Shown: piece after piece, positions 1 through 12,700 of the stretch
Layout: each line of letters starts with the position of its first letter
Position numbering within the stretch: the first letter of the stretch is position 1
Assembly (NCBI GenBank): GCA_036365515.1
Contig: CM070873.1
Span: forward strand, 218,042,876-218,106,875
DNA: 64,000 nt
Direction: 5' to 3'
Origin: Torymus aiolomorphi
Lineage: Eukaryota; Arthropoda; Insecta; Hymenoptera; Torymidae
The notes under the pieces: model-generated
The model's database searches: none
The model's input: only the letters and a program-made list of their open reading frames with translations
What the model was told of the DNA's origin: nothing
Made by a program: the position numbers and the translations under genes

Positions 1-2
1 AG

Positions 3-143
3 ATTGCAGATAAACGAGCTAAAGATGCATCAATATCAACATTTTTGCCTAAACTAAAAATACTTTTCACAGATCTTAAAGAATTAACACAAGTAACTGC
101 TACAAAAAATACACAGGAACTATTAAAAATAGAAAGTAAATAA
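3..143 (+). CDS. Possible 3' end of an unrecognised reading frame entering from the left edge
   Basis: A frame open from the first bases of the window runs 46 codons to a TAA at about 141-143. It encodes a Lys/Leu/Thr-rich, probably helical tail (ISTFLPKLKILFTDLKELTQ). No start codon or splice acceptor is visible inside the window. It could be the end of an exon, part of a mobile-element ORF, or chance in AT-rich DNA. I do not recognise the family. Confidence 0.2.
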   Translation: MADKRAKDASISTFLPKLKILFTDLKELTQVTATKNTQELLKIESK

Positions 144-215
144 TAGGTACTAAATTCTTTGAATTAGTTCGCTGAAAATAATTCAAAACCATGATGGTTC
201 AGTAAAAAATACTTA

Positions 216-632
216 GACCACTACAATCTCGGTGCCTCTCTTGCTCGGATTCGAGTTGTCGAAGATTCACGTTGTGAATGTGCTTACGAGATCCAAGATC
301 TCGAGCACATACTGCGTGGCAATGCTTTATTTATGATAGCCAACGATTCAAACTTATATGCAATCTACGGAAACTCAAATTATTCCTACCCCTTTCATCG
401 AAAATACTTCTGACAAAACCGACAGTTCAAATATGTAAAATAATTCAAGCATTTTATAAAGGCTGTAATCTAAATGTATAAAAGAAAACAAATACCTGTA
501 CAGTTATGCGAGAAGACAGATATAAACCATGTTTATATAATGTTTGTAGTTATGATATTATTGTGCAAAATAATCAATAAGATGTGATTAAAATTGCCTA
601 AATAAATAAATAAAAAAAAAAAAAGAAAAAAT
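216..632 (+). mobile_element. 5'-truncated non-LTR retrotransposon (LINE) 3' end
   Basis: Reading from 222 gives a C-terminal segment of LINE ORF2: YNLGASLARIRVVEDSRCEC, then a C-x-C...EHIL...C zinc-knuckle pattern typical of the tail of R1/Jockey/I-group ORF2 proteins. The frame shifts by one base near 310, after EHIL, and continues as a Leu/Lys-rich tail to a stop at about 481. An AT-rich 3' UTR follows and ends in ATAA repeats and poly-A (about 600-632). This is a dead, strongly truncated copy. The clade cannot be fixed from so short a piece. Confidence 0.6.
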
Positions 633-959
633 AATACGATATGTTTTCCTATGGTCGACTACAAAGTTCAAGTTTTCTATTCGAGTTTGCGTTCGAATTA
701 ATTTATTTTCTCGAGCACAAATCCTTATAAAACAAGTAATTAGATGAAATTAAAATACAATAATTAAATTAATAAGCCTATATACACCTACCTTACAAAT
801 AAGACGTACCACGAATAAACATTGTAGTTTCTACGTTACTACACATAAAATATAGAATGCTACACACTGAAGAAGTAACTATTTTAACATTTTAACAACA
901 ATTTCTTATTTAAACATACATTGACAAAAGTGAAAAAATGAAGATGCAAAAGTAAATAC

Positions 960-1555
960 CAACCGTTTAAACGTTCCTCTGCAAGTAGTGAACATGCGTG
1001 AAAGCGTGCAATGCAAGCTATAGCAGATTTAACCGCCTCTTCGTCTAACATCCTCGGTTTGGTATAAAAGCCCTTGCATTTCATGTCTTCGAAAACTATG
1101 GTATTCTCTTTGGTCAAATAGCAATGTGGTGCCCATGAATCTCCCTTATAATCCTCCAGTAGAAGAGGCATGAGATACTTAAAAAAGCAAGTTTCTTTCT
1201 TGAACACACCCTTCTCCTGAATGTAATTTGCCTGAGTGGGTACATCTAGGGGTAACGTTTTCACAAAAAAGTTTCGTTTTTCGCATTCGCTATGTCCTGG
1301 TCTTTTAGCAGTAAGTACAAGAGACAAATGACAGCCCAAAAATCCAATCTTCTCCTCGGAATAAGATCGCAGGTAATAATCGATAAGTTCGGCGTCTGGT
1401 GAGAATACGCATTGAGTTAATTTTACTGCCTCGTCACGTGTAATGACATTGCGAAAGGCGAAATTTTGTCGGTGCAACTGCTCTTGTCGATGCTCATTCT
1501 TGAGTTCATCAGTGATAACGTTAACAGGGCTGTCTACAATATCTTGATAAGACAT
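960..1555 (-). CDS. Ecdysteroid kinase-like (EcKL/CHK) protein, 5' coding exon
   Basis: The exon encodes 198 codons plus two bases from ATG (1553-1555) to a GT donor at 958-959 (TTG|GTATTT). The protein looks like the N-lobe of the insect EcKL/CHK small-molecule kinase family: GFLGCHLSLVL, a FFVKTLP strand with the candidate ATP-binding Lys, a KETCFFKYLMP helix, the WAPHCYLT and IVFEDMKCKGF hinge strands, then an ARFHACSLLAEE helix. The catalytic HGD and DFQ segments are not here and should lie in exons to the left of the window. Family members are cytosolic kinases proposed to phosphorylate ecdysteroids or detoxify xenobiotics. An AG just upstream of the ATG (about 1574) suggests an intron in the 5' UTR. 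No disabling change is seen in this exon; the substrate is unknown. Confidence 0.85.
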
Positions 1556-1569
1556 CGTGCTTACTGGTC

Positions 1570-3554
1570 CTAATTAAAAAAGGAAAATTTTAGAAACTTA
1601 AACGTTAACAGAAATTTTCGTATTGAAAGAGCGTAAATATACTTAACAGAAAAAACTTGTACTATGAGGCATAGAACAAATTTATAACATGTTGATTAAA
1701 TTCCAATTTAAATAATAAGTCAATTTGTTTGCTGTATTTGTAGTTGTATTAATATTCATATATAATATTATTCAAATATTCATAAAAATGACGTCTATTT
1801 GGAAGGGTATATTATATTTATGTCTGTAAAGTTCTCTATCTGTAAAATACGTAAATCATTTTTCAAAGATAAAGTATATACTAATTTTATTTAATTACAC
1901 AGAAAAACGATTTGATTTTTAAATTTATCTATATTTGTCAAAAGAATTATTAAATAAGTTAAGAAAAAGTTCTGATTAAAATATTACGAAAATGCTCGGA
2001 AAATGTGCAACACGACTGTGCAAAAACGTAAATCTGAATAATATTAGTTAATATGCCATGTAAATATCTTTTTGTTCTTTCGTTAAGAGTTAATAATAAT
2101 TTTTAGTAGTAAAGATTTTTCTCTCACTGCGAAATGATGATGGTTTAGCAAAGCAACAATTGTAACCTTTACAGTAACCTTTTTAAGATTCAGCTTCTTT
2201 TATTTCAAAATTTATCAGTTACATATGTCACTAATTTTTTTATTCGTACACTTGCAATAAATCTAATTTAACTTTGTAAATCAAGAAGCTGCGTTTAAAT
2301 ATTGATTATTGCAATCACGGGTTATGCATGATTAGTAATTAAAAAAAATACTTATTAATTCGTAAATGAATGTTGTAAATTAAAATGCTTTTTTCAAATC
2401 AAGTAGCGATGTACAATTACAGATATATTAGTAAGAAAAATCAAATAAGATACAGGATTTAAAGAATTATGAACACATTTTCCTTGATAACAAATAACAG
2501 AATAAAGATAACTCAAAAGAAAATATAGTTAATTTAAAAATCTTTCAAGAAAAGTTTATTATATTAAGTAATATTGGCTCTAAGATTTGTTTGTTTAAGA
2601 AAAGCAAGTCAAGTTTTAAAGTGTTTAAGATGAACAAATTGATGTTGCGCCGTACTGGTAACTCGTATCATAAATTTTCCCACCGATACTCCCCCTGAAA
2701 TTTCTTAACGAACAAAATAAGCTTTATTTCGTTAAGATCGGATAAAAAATAAAAAAAAAATTAGAGAAACTTATTGAAGTTTTTGTCTTTAATTGTAACA
2801 ATAGCATAGTGATTATTGCTTGAATTTGTCTGAAAAAAATTGTCTTATGTTCCTTCTAGTATAATTTGTTACATGTACTTTCTCTTGGATTATCAACTTA
2901 ATAAAACATTATTTAAAAAATACAAAAACTAAAACTGCTGTTTCGATCGGGTGAACTACCTTAAATCATTTTTTTGAACATTTTTTGCCTCGAAAATTTT
3001 GTTCACCGTTCCAAAGCTTCCTCTATGAGGAAGCAAAATAAAACGGATGGTAGAGCTGTTTTTAATTATGTAAAACTACATAAATAATTATTTAAATTAT
3101 AAACTAAATCGATCTTTTGAAAAATAAGTTGTTATGGTTTGACAAAATAGCTTGATTAGAAAGCCATGTCAATGAGGGGTAATTTGTGCATCAAATGAAA
3201 CATTTTCTAAAAAAAATTGCAAATTTAAGTATTATTAATTAATTAAAAACCATTAGCATAAGACTCTCATTAAACAAAATAAATTTTATTCTCTATAAAC
3301 ATCGAATAATAAATACATAAGAGGCATTGCTCAATTCTTAACGTAAGTTAAGTACATAACAATTTTTTACAATCAAATTATGGTTTATATTGATACATTA
3401 TAGAATAATAACTAATAAATTCTTTACCTAGCCAAAAATTTATATAGAATCTTTTCAATTAAAAAAATACTAGACCACGCATGTACTATTGCATCAGCCG
3501 AAAGAGCCCAAAAAGTACTTTTATATTAAATTCTATAGCATTATGTGATACATT
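1570..3554. other. AT-rich intergenic stretch, with one short palindrome shared with 52.2 kb
   Basis: No coding potential was found on either strand between the kinase exon and the end of the channel gene. Two small repeat traces are present. One is a GGTGAACTACCTTAA terminus at about 2950-2966, matching the termini of TTAA elements further right. The other is a perfect short palindrome at 3016-3034 (GCTTCCTCTATGAGGAAGC) followed by AAAATA, whose near-twin is at 52226-52244. Confidence 0.5.
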
Positions 3555-3709
3555 TCATTTAATCAACCTTACAACTGCGGAACAATGAGCTATAAAATGT
3601 TCTACGAAGCTGAGAGCGCTGGCTCCTGTAAATAAGCCAACAGAACTTCCACTTGCCACTGCAAATAAAGAATGAGAAACACTGAACAAATTATATGTAT
3701 TTTTAATTA

Positions 3710-3748
<39 letters not shown>

Positions 3749-6700
3749 CTCTGTGTGTGTGTGTGTGTATGTGTGTGTGTGTGCGTGTGTGTGTGTGTGC
3801 GTGTGTGTGTATGTGTATATATTACACATTCTAATTACTAATATCATATTGTCATTCTCAACTAATTAAATCCGAGAAACGCGTTTGCGTCTTGGGAACT
3901 ATTATTCTCGGTTCATGACAACGAATAAGGCTATATAATTTATGGATAACAAAAGAATTGTGGGTTTCGTAGAGTTTGTGACATCTCTCACAAAGAGAGC
4001 GTCTCACCTCCACACCAGGATTTGTCTAAAACTTTAGGATATCATTGTGCAAAACTGGGCTATGCTCTGCCCAAGTACTCACATTTCGGCACGATTTGGA
4101 ACAATTTGGCACATATCATTTTTAGCCATTTAAAATAAAATTGCTTGATTATTCGGCACAGTTGTTCTCTGTTCGGCATATTTAATTATAAGTTAATCAC
4201 AGCTGTATACCATGTTTTAGCATAGCATAGTTATAAACATTTTAGTATAAATCATGTTCACTTATAACAACAATAAAAGTAAAAAATAAAGAAATAATTT
4301 ATTATTAAAAATAATTTTAAATAAAGAGCTATCTAAAATTAAGGTCGAATGGATGTACTTGAATTTTTTTTTTCTTTTTTATTTAAGCAATTTGAATCTC
4401 TCTGGGAGATTATTTTGCTGGATATACTTGAATATGGTTTAACGCCAATAATTTTCAATTATTAAAAATTATTTAGCCTTGTTGCTTTAAATTGTTGAAA
4501 ATAATATTATATATTATTAATAATAAATTATTATTATCTTAAAAAATTTACATTAATTGAGCTAAAGTGTGCACAACTGTGCTACAATGTGGCATACTCT
4601 GATTAACTGTGCCAAAATATACAGAAATATGCGAAAATGTGCTGAGCTGTGCACAACTATGTCCAATAATCAAGCTAATTTTATTTTCAATGGATGAAAT
4701 AAACGATTACAAATTGGGCATAGTTTTACACAATTTAGCAAACTTAGGCAGCGTTTGACATAGTTTGACATACTTTTGCACTTTATGGCATAAAAATTTT
4801 TCCACTATAAGGGAGTTATTCGAAAATTTACGGGAAGTGGGTGTTCACGGAAACCTAAATAAATCGTTAGCTAAAAGTGTTCAAATAATTATGAAAAAAT
4901 AAACAGAAAATAGTAGTCACAAAAAGCTTTAATTTAAGCTTTGATTTGTTTAAAAATATTAATTCCTTAGAAAGCAATAAAAGACAGCGTAAGAAAATGG
5001 TTAAAAATTTTCGTTTTTTTTTTCAACGATTTTATGGATTTCATATTCTATCTAAAACAGGGGTTCATTTGTTCGCTCAAAAAATGAAATTTTAGCCAAA
5101 TCCATAATCCGGCGCTGAGACGCTATCCTTGTAAAAATAAAAATTTTTACTAAAACCACGTTATAAAATCATAATGATATGTAGTTATTCTAATGTGGCA
5201 TTGGCACACTTCAAGTTGAAGGCTTTTGTCAATTTTCCCATGAAATGAATAAAAGTATCAAATCACCTATCACATCGAGGAGACTGCGCACGACGTATCG
5301 CTGATAGCGCATATGCGGCGTCGAGAGCATCCGCATGCGAAGACCCGAGCCACCGTCTGGACGCTGCTGCTGCTCGTCAGTGTAGGTGTACCAGTCGATA
5401 GAGGCGTCCTCGCAGTCGGGCGCGCAGTTGTTGCCGCCGCTGGCTGGCGCCTCGGAGCGGTGCTCGCCGATGCATCGCATGCCTGTCATGTTGCACACGC
5501 GCAGGCCCGTCTTGCGTGGATACGCGTAACTTATGCAGCCACACTCGCGTAGCATCTGCATCACATCGGCCTGTCGGGACGAGATTGTGATCAATTTATG
5601 AATGTTGCTTGTAATTTTCTGCAATATGTGTTAAGTTGGTCGTTGCTTGTACCAAGGTAGTCTAATGGTTAACTAAACAGATTCAAATACGACGCAAGAA
5701 TTGTGTGAGGAATGTAAATGTGAAGTCAGTTCCTATACATTAACTTTAGTTTTAAGTAGTTACAGCTAATCTCAGTAAAGCAATGCTTCGAGGTCAAATT
5801 ATGTTAACATCAATTTAATGGACAATAACATTTTATGTTAGGCAGGAAAATAAAACAATCATGAATAATTATTACGAAAAGGAAAGCTTGCATTAAACAA
5901 CGCTACTATCTCCTATATTATAGTTACAAAAATTAGTATGTAGAGACATTTCAAGTTCTTTTCGCCAAAAGATAGTTTTTAACGTTAAAATTACAATAAA
6001 TAATTATAAATGAAATATTCAATGAATTTTCAGTACAGATGATTTATACAGAAACGTAATTTGAATATTATAATATTTAAATATCAGGAGAAAGTAAAAG
6101 TAAATTTTTTTTTTGTATTCAGGTGATGATGTTTATTTTGTAGTTATGTAAAACGTAAACTCTGCATTCCTGGTAGAAGTCGTCCATTTTTCTCCCATTT
6201 GTGAAATGATTTTTCTTTCATTTTCTAACCATTTTCTAGTGATTTCAGTCAACTCGCCATTAAATGGCTAGAAAATGAGAAAAGATCGTTTCACAAATGG
6301 CGAAAAATGTACGATTTTCAGCAGGGATGTTGATGTGCTATATTTATTTAACTTATTAAGAGTGGTATGATATTTACGTCTGTACTGCACCCATCGAAAC
6401 TATAAAGATTATAGATAAGTGTGTCTTTGTTTTCTTCTGGAAAACGGCACTCCCGTTTTTCTGGTGATGTACTTCGTACTCCGTCTTCATTCACGATGTC
6501 GAGAATATTAAAATCAATACCGATTACCTTTTCTATGTTTTTCAATATTTTATTGTTGCTAGTTGAAATCGTTGGTATCTCCACGTTGTTCAAGAAGAAA
6601 ACTTGGATCTATGCAAAATTTTAAATGTTAATGTATTCATTATTTTTATTTATTGCAATAATAAATAAAAATTTTATTTTTAATACTGCCATTGATAATT

Positions 6701-9700
6701 AAAGTGCATTGTAAGTTAATTTAATATTATTTTCGGGTAGATCATAAAGAAAAAATTATTACTAACTCCAATACGTTATAAATTTCAATTTCATAATAAG
6801 TTGGTAATTAAACTGTTTTTAGAATTTTATTAATATTAATAATCAAATGTATAAATGTAAATATGTTCAAAAATCTTTTCATATTAAGAAGTTTAAAGAT
6901 TTTCTAAAAACAGAATTCTTTTAATTGTTAAAATTGATCTCAAGATCAGATTTGGGTATGCGCTACTTTAATGATATTGTACAAAATTTTCTGCTAAAAT
7001 ACGAATTTTAAAAAATGGCTGTTTTACAGAGATGAAAATGGAATATATATATCAGATACTGGAATCATATCAATTTACTATGCTACATTAACTGTTATAA
7101 TTCATGTGCATGTAATGTCAGTAATTTCTTATAAAAAAAAAGATAGGGTAATGACAATATATACGTAGTACTGACGTCAGCATTAGCTTTTCTGAATTCC
7201 TCTGTGAAATCAACTGCTAAGTAGGCGTATTTATGAGTTCGATTGACCGTAAAATCTATTACAGGGTTCGTAGGCCTTGAGTGCTTAGAATTCAACATTT
7301 GACAATAACCGACTGCGGTATGCAGGGTCACAAATTCTCGACAGCAATCAAAAGATTTACCATTCCAAATGCAAGAAGAAAATGTTTCTTTACAATTCGG
7401 TTCTACCTATAAATATTAAAGAGTAATGATTTTCAAAAGTACATTAAGTTATCTAGTACAATTCGGTATTATAATGTCGGGATTTTTAAAGGACCCCGCA
7501 CACAATGTATGGGAAAAAATCATTCGGTCAAATTTTGGGGGGTTTTGCCCATGAGAACTTTTGTTCAGGACCTCAAGATCTATCTTTTCCCCAAGTTTGA
7601 TCCAATTTGACCGAATGATTATTTTCCATACATTGTGTGCGGGGTCCTTTATATTGAAAAGCTCTACTGTCTCTCAAAATTCTATCACAAATATAAAGTT
7701 GTCCTAAAAAATATCCTGATTTATGGGGAGAATACCATTTAGTAACATTTTGTATCCTAATCTGGCGCCATTCAGATCGGTTATACAACAATATCGTTAC
7801 CGCGAATCTACTACCTTCAAATTTCATAAGGAACAAAATGAGACTTTGATCGATACGATTGCACGTATAATAAAAATTTGCATAGAAGCGACGTGTTAGT
7901 AAAATTTCAATATAATTAATTGTTGATATTAGCGCCAATACTACGTAATTTTGCATGAAAAAAATGTTTTCTACTTCTTAAGACATCCATCATTCGAATA
8001 AACTTGATCTGGTTGTATCAAATAGAAAAGACAAAACAAGAAAAATTCATTACGAGTAGCTTATATATATTGCTATATATGTGTGATGAACTACCTTAAG
8101 TAAGAAGTCGGAAGAAACCGTAAGTGACCATGTAAAAACATATATTTATGTAAATTTTGTGCATCTTACGGTTATTTACGTTTTCTTACGTTTATGTACG
8201 GATTAATGCGGTTTTATATGTTTTTTTGTGTTTTCATACGTTTTCTTACGACTCATAAATTTTTCATATATATAAGAAAATTCTTAAGTGGAAATAAGAA
8301 ACGTACAGGAAACTGTACCAAACCATATACACCGTTGTTTTTTTACAAGTGTCATATTTAAAACATCAAGAAAGCTTAGTTGGTCGGAATTCCACCATTA
8401 TATAGGTGATGCTCTTGTAAATTCGTCCCGTATGGGTTCATAAATGTCGACGTTAAATAATATAACATAAAACACGGCTCAAAATAATTATGATATAACA
8501 AATTGTAATGATCTTATTTCAATATCGGTTATAATTGTTGATATTAACTTGGGAATATAAGTACAGTAGGTATAAATTGTTTCACAACTGATCATAAAAG
8601 TCAGAATATAAAATAAATAAGCATTCAAATATTCGTATTTTACAATGTTATTAAAATGAATAAAAATCCTACAGATATCATTTAGAGGTATTTGTACGTA
8701 CGTATTTTTTAATTAGTTTAAAATGTTTTTAATTAATATTTTCATGTTGATGAAACAACATTAATGTATTTGTCAATTTTTCATATTTTTATACGCATGA
8801 TTAAATGATGATATAAAATTATATAGAGAACTTAGTTAATAGATTCGTTCTCCGAAAAAGGTAATCAATGTTTTCATACTATAAGTGATATGTGTTTATA
8901 GCTTATTCAAGCATCATTTTTACCTTATTGTACATTTCTATGTAGTCTTCAGCTGGTATGTTTAGATGTTCAAGTCGTTTTAAATAACCCATTCTCGATG
9001 GTAAAAACAATTGCTCCGAAAGCGTGCGGGCGTTCATGGTTCGGTTACTATACTTATTGATAAACCTAGATTTAAATTAAACATGAATTTTCCTGATTTT
9101 TTAGAAATAAGTATTTAAACAAATCACAAGTGTATAATGAAACAAAACTGTAGAATTTATTTTAATCAAGAAATTTCAAAATATTGGACAATGAAAACAA
9201 AAAAATGTTTAAGAGCGTCGGTTGTCTCAGTTGGTAAGGCGCTTGTCTTAGGAAACAAACGTTGCATAGGTGGGTTTGAATCCCCGTCGCGGTTCGAATT
9301 TTTCGGGAGCACTATTAAAAAGGTTTCTCTTGGATTTTTCGGCGGCAAAGATTCGAAACTAGGTATTCTCTCCGATTGTACGGGTGGTTTTCGGTACGAT
9401 CTGTGATAGGCTGGTGGACTAGATGCGCTGAGTGTACTAATCAACAATCTACCCCTGAGGGTCAGTACGGGAACTATAACAAAGTCCCCGTGGGCAACAC
9501 ACTTGAATAGTATCCATTCAGGTTCCAAAAACGGTGACCCATGACCAATAATAATTTAATAATGAATAAATGAATGGAAAAATGATTAAAGTAATAAGGT
9601 AAAGGTACCAGATATTAAACGTTTTTCATTAGTATTTTATATACTTGCTAATTATAAATTAATAAAATCAAAATGAATGAAAATTGTTGTGATAGCCACT

Positions 9701-12700
9701 GGGCGTATCCTTGTAGAATTATATATTAGTTGAAAAATTTAAATATACAATAAATAAATAATTTTTCACCATACCCTGGCCGAAAGTACCACTTTCGCTC
9801 CCGCCTCAAAAACGCGAATATGGTATTTTCGGCCCGGGTACGGTGAAAAATCGTATACGCAACACGGGGATAAAGAGAGCCACCCCAGAGCACATGTTTG
9901 CCCCCCTCGCCTTCGGCTCGGGTGGCAATTTACACGTACTCTGGACTAGCCAACTCTTTACCTCCCTAGTTGCGTAACATACTATTTTCAACTCAGGCAT
10001 GAAATTGGGCCTTTTCCACGCGTGAAAGTGGGAGAGAAAATTTCGCATTTCAAGCGTATTTTATGAAACTGGTGAGAAATAGCTATTTTTACCCTGAAAA
10101 CAGGTGAGAAATGAATAACTGGTGGGGAATGGCCATTTCTACCCTCAAAACAGGTGAGAAATAGCTCCATTCTCACCGGTTATTCATTTCTCCTCTTTTT
10201 TAGGTAGAAATGCGTTTTTGCGACTCGAAATTCCCAATCCTCTCTTCCACTCACACACGCGGAAAAGACTCTGTCATGTCTTCGTTAAAAAAAATACGGT
10301 GTGTACCACGGGAAGAAAAGCTATTTCAGATTCGGGTGAGGTGTTTTCAGCACTCGACTCCGACTCGTGCAGAGCACCTCACCCTCACTAGAAATAGCTT
10401 ATTTTCTCCTCTTGTTGCACAATGTACAGTACCTATTATATCGTTAAACATACTTTCCAGGAGGTGGCGAACTAGTGGCAGTTTCACATTTGTTTAAGCT
10501 CTCGTAATTTATTGCTAGGTACACGTTTTCACATCTCGGAGTTGCGCGAAAATTACTTCAGGTGGTGCGGAAAATTTTTCTGGTCAGGGCCATTTAGAGC
10601 CGTTGATTCATCGGGTTTTCTCCGTTCGAGTTCCCGACCTCGTGGCGCGGTGATACCGTAACCTCACTATTTCGCTCGTGCATCATTAATCGCCGACATG
10701 TCTGATGAGAAATGTTTTTTGTGCCCGGATAAAGGCCCCTTAAGGGCAGGAACTGCCGTGCAGTGCAGCTTCAGAGTAAACACATGTGGAATCTTCAGGC
10801 CGAACTTCAATGCCTCAACAATGCGGACCCACGGCATTTCAAAACCATCCAATACGTGTCAGGTACTCCCATCATTGTGGATCTAGACCATGCTACCTTG
10901 CCTACAAAAAACTAATTTCGCCCAACTCTACTTTACACATTTTGTATCAAAACGCCAGATCTTTAAACTACAAATTGGACTCTTTTCGCTCAAACCTGTT
11001 TCAACTCACAATACTGCCTGACGTGATTATTTTTATAGAAACATGGCTAAAACGGTCCACCCCTGACTCAGAACTTGGCCTCGTGGGTTTCAATGTGTAC
11101 CGATGCGACCGTTGTCTCACTGATTCGGACCTAATCCGAGGGGGTGGTGTTCTGGTTGCGGTAAGGTCATGCTTCAAGTCCAAACTGGTATGTCTTGGCA
11201 CGAACTCGGAGTCGGTCTTCGTGAGTTTCTCTATGGGTGGTATGAAGATACTTCTGGCAGCGTTCTATGAACGGATCCCAAATCTAGTTGACGTTGAGGA
11301 CTTCATCGCTAATTTCGACATTCACCTCCAGTATGAGGAAAGTAATGAGGTCATTATCCCGCCCTCTCGAGTACGTGCCGCCCGCAATTACCTCTTGCTC
11401 CCAGATGCTGGTCGAAACGTGCAGTTTTCATGGACTGGCACTCTCTCCGCCGCTTCCATCAAAAGGTTATACGCTGGATCTCATTTTCGCATCTCCGAGT
11501 CTTGCCAACTTTGTGGACCTAGATGAAGCTATCCTTCAATCTGATTTGCACCATGCGCCCCTGTGGATCGCGCTGGAATGTTCACCGTCAGAAGGATCTG
11601 GCGATCGCCCAACCCCATATCGGAATTTCTACAAGTGTGATTACGTGCGACTTAATAACATATATCATGTCGGGTATTGACTGGGAGTCCATGCTTAATT
11701 CGGATGACATTGACACATGCATTGATAGATTTTATGGTTCGTTAAAGAATTTGATTTCATCACATGTTCCTTTCACTGGCACTGCTCCGAAAGATTAATA
11801 CCCGAAATGGTTTTCGCGTGATTTGAAATCTTTATTAGTCAGTAAGAAAATGGCACATGCTACCTGGAAACGTACGCGGGAATTATGCGATTATATTAAA
11901 TTTAATGAACTACGTGTTAGATATTTAAGGCTGTCTAAATGTAATTATAGGGACTATATCGCACGGACAGAAGAGAATATTAAATATAACCCGAAGGCGT
12001 TTTGGTTATACGTAAATGATCTCAAATCAAGCAACAGCGTACCGAGCAATATGTACTACTCTAATACTAAAGCTGACGACCGTTCCAGTGTAGCTAAATT
12101 ATTCTCTGAATATTTCAGCTCGGTTTATAACCCTAGATCTCTACTAAAGCTGGTCTCCTGCGACTGTGATAATACCTTAGATAATTTAGATATAACGACT
12201 GAGGATGTGATCTCCGCGTTTAATAATTTAAATAATAAGATAAGTTCGGGCCCGGACGGCATTCCTTCCTTCTTTTTGAAGAAATGTCTGCCGTCCCTCG
12301 AAAAACCTGTCACTGTTTTGATGCGACGTTCGATTTGTAGTGGGAAATTCCCATTGCTCTGGAAGCATGCGTTTGTGATTCCAATTTTCAAAGCCAGTTC
12401 ATAATGTTAATGGACGCGGTAGTGGGACAGAAGCTCTCGGATTTCTTACTTTCCTTAGTTGCTAGTCAGCAGCATGGGTTTGTCAGGGGTTGATCGACAG
12501 TAACTAATTTGCTAGTATTTAACAGTTTCGCGACGAATTTGTATGAAAATCATGTGCAGGTTGATTCGGTGTATATAGATTTTTCGAAGACCTTCGACTC
12601 GGTAAATCACGTGAAGCTTCTTAGCAAGCTTTAGAATTTCGGCATCCATGGTACACTCCATCACTGGCTCTCCTCGTACCTGCCTGGCCGCTGTCAGGCT

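Noticed and set aside
3672..3869. 65-codon Cys/Val-rich frame
   Set aside because: It is only the translation of the (TG)n microsatellite in intron 6 of the pickpocket gene.
9209..9290. A tRNA gene
   Set aside because: Boxes A and B are present, but the anticodon arm and acceptor stem do not fold properly and a SINE-type body follows.
11001..11201. Minus-strand frames inside the LINE at 10.5-13.8 kb
   Set aside because: The plus strand carries clear endonuclease and RT motifs; the opposite frames have none.
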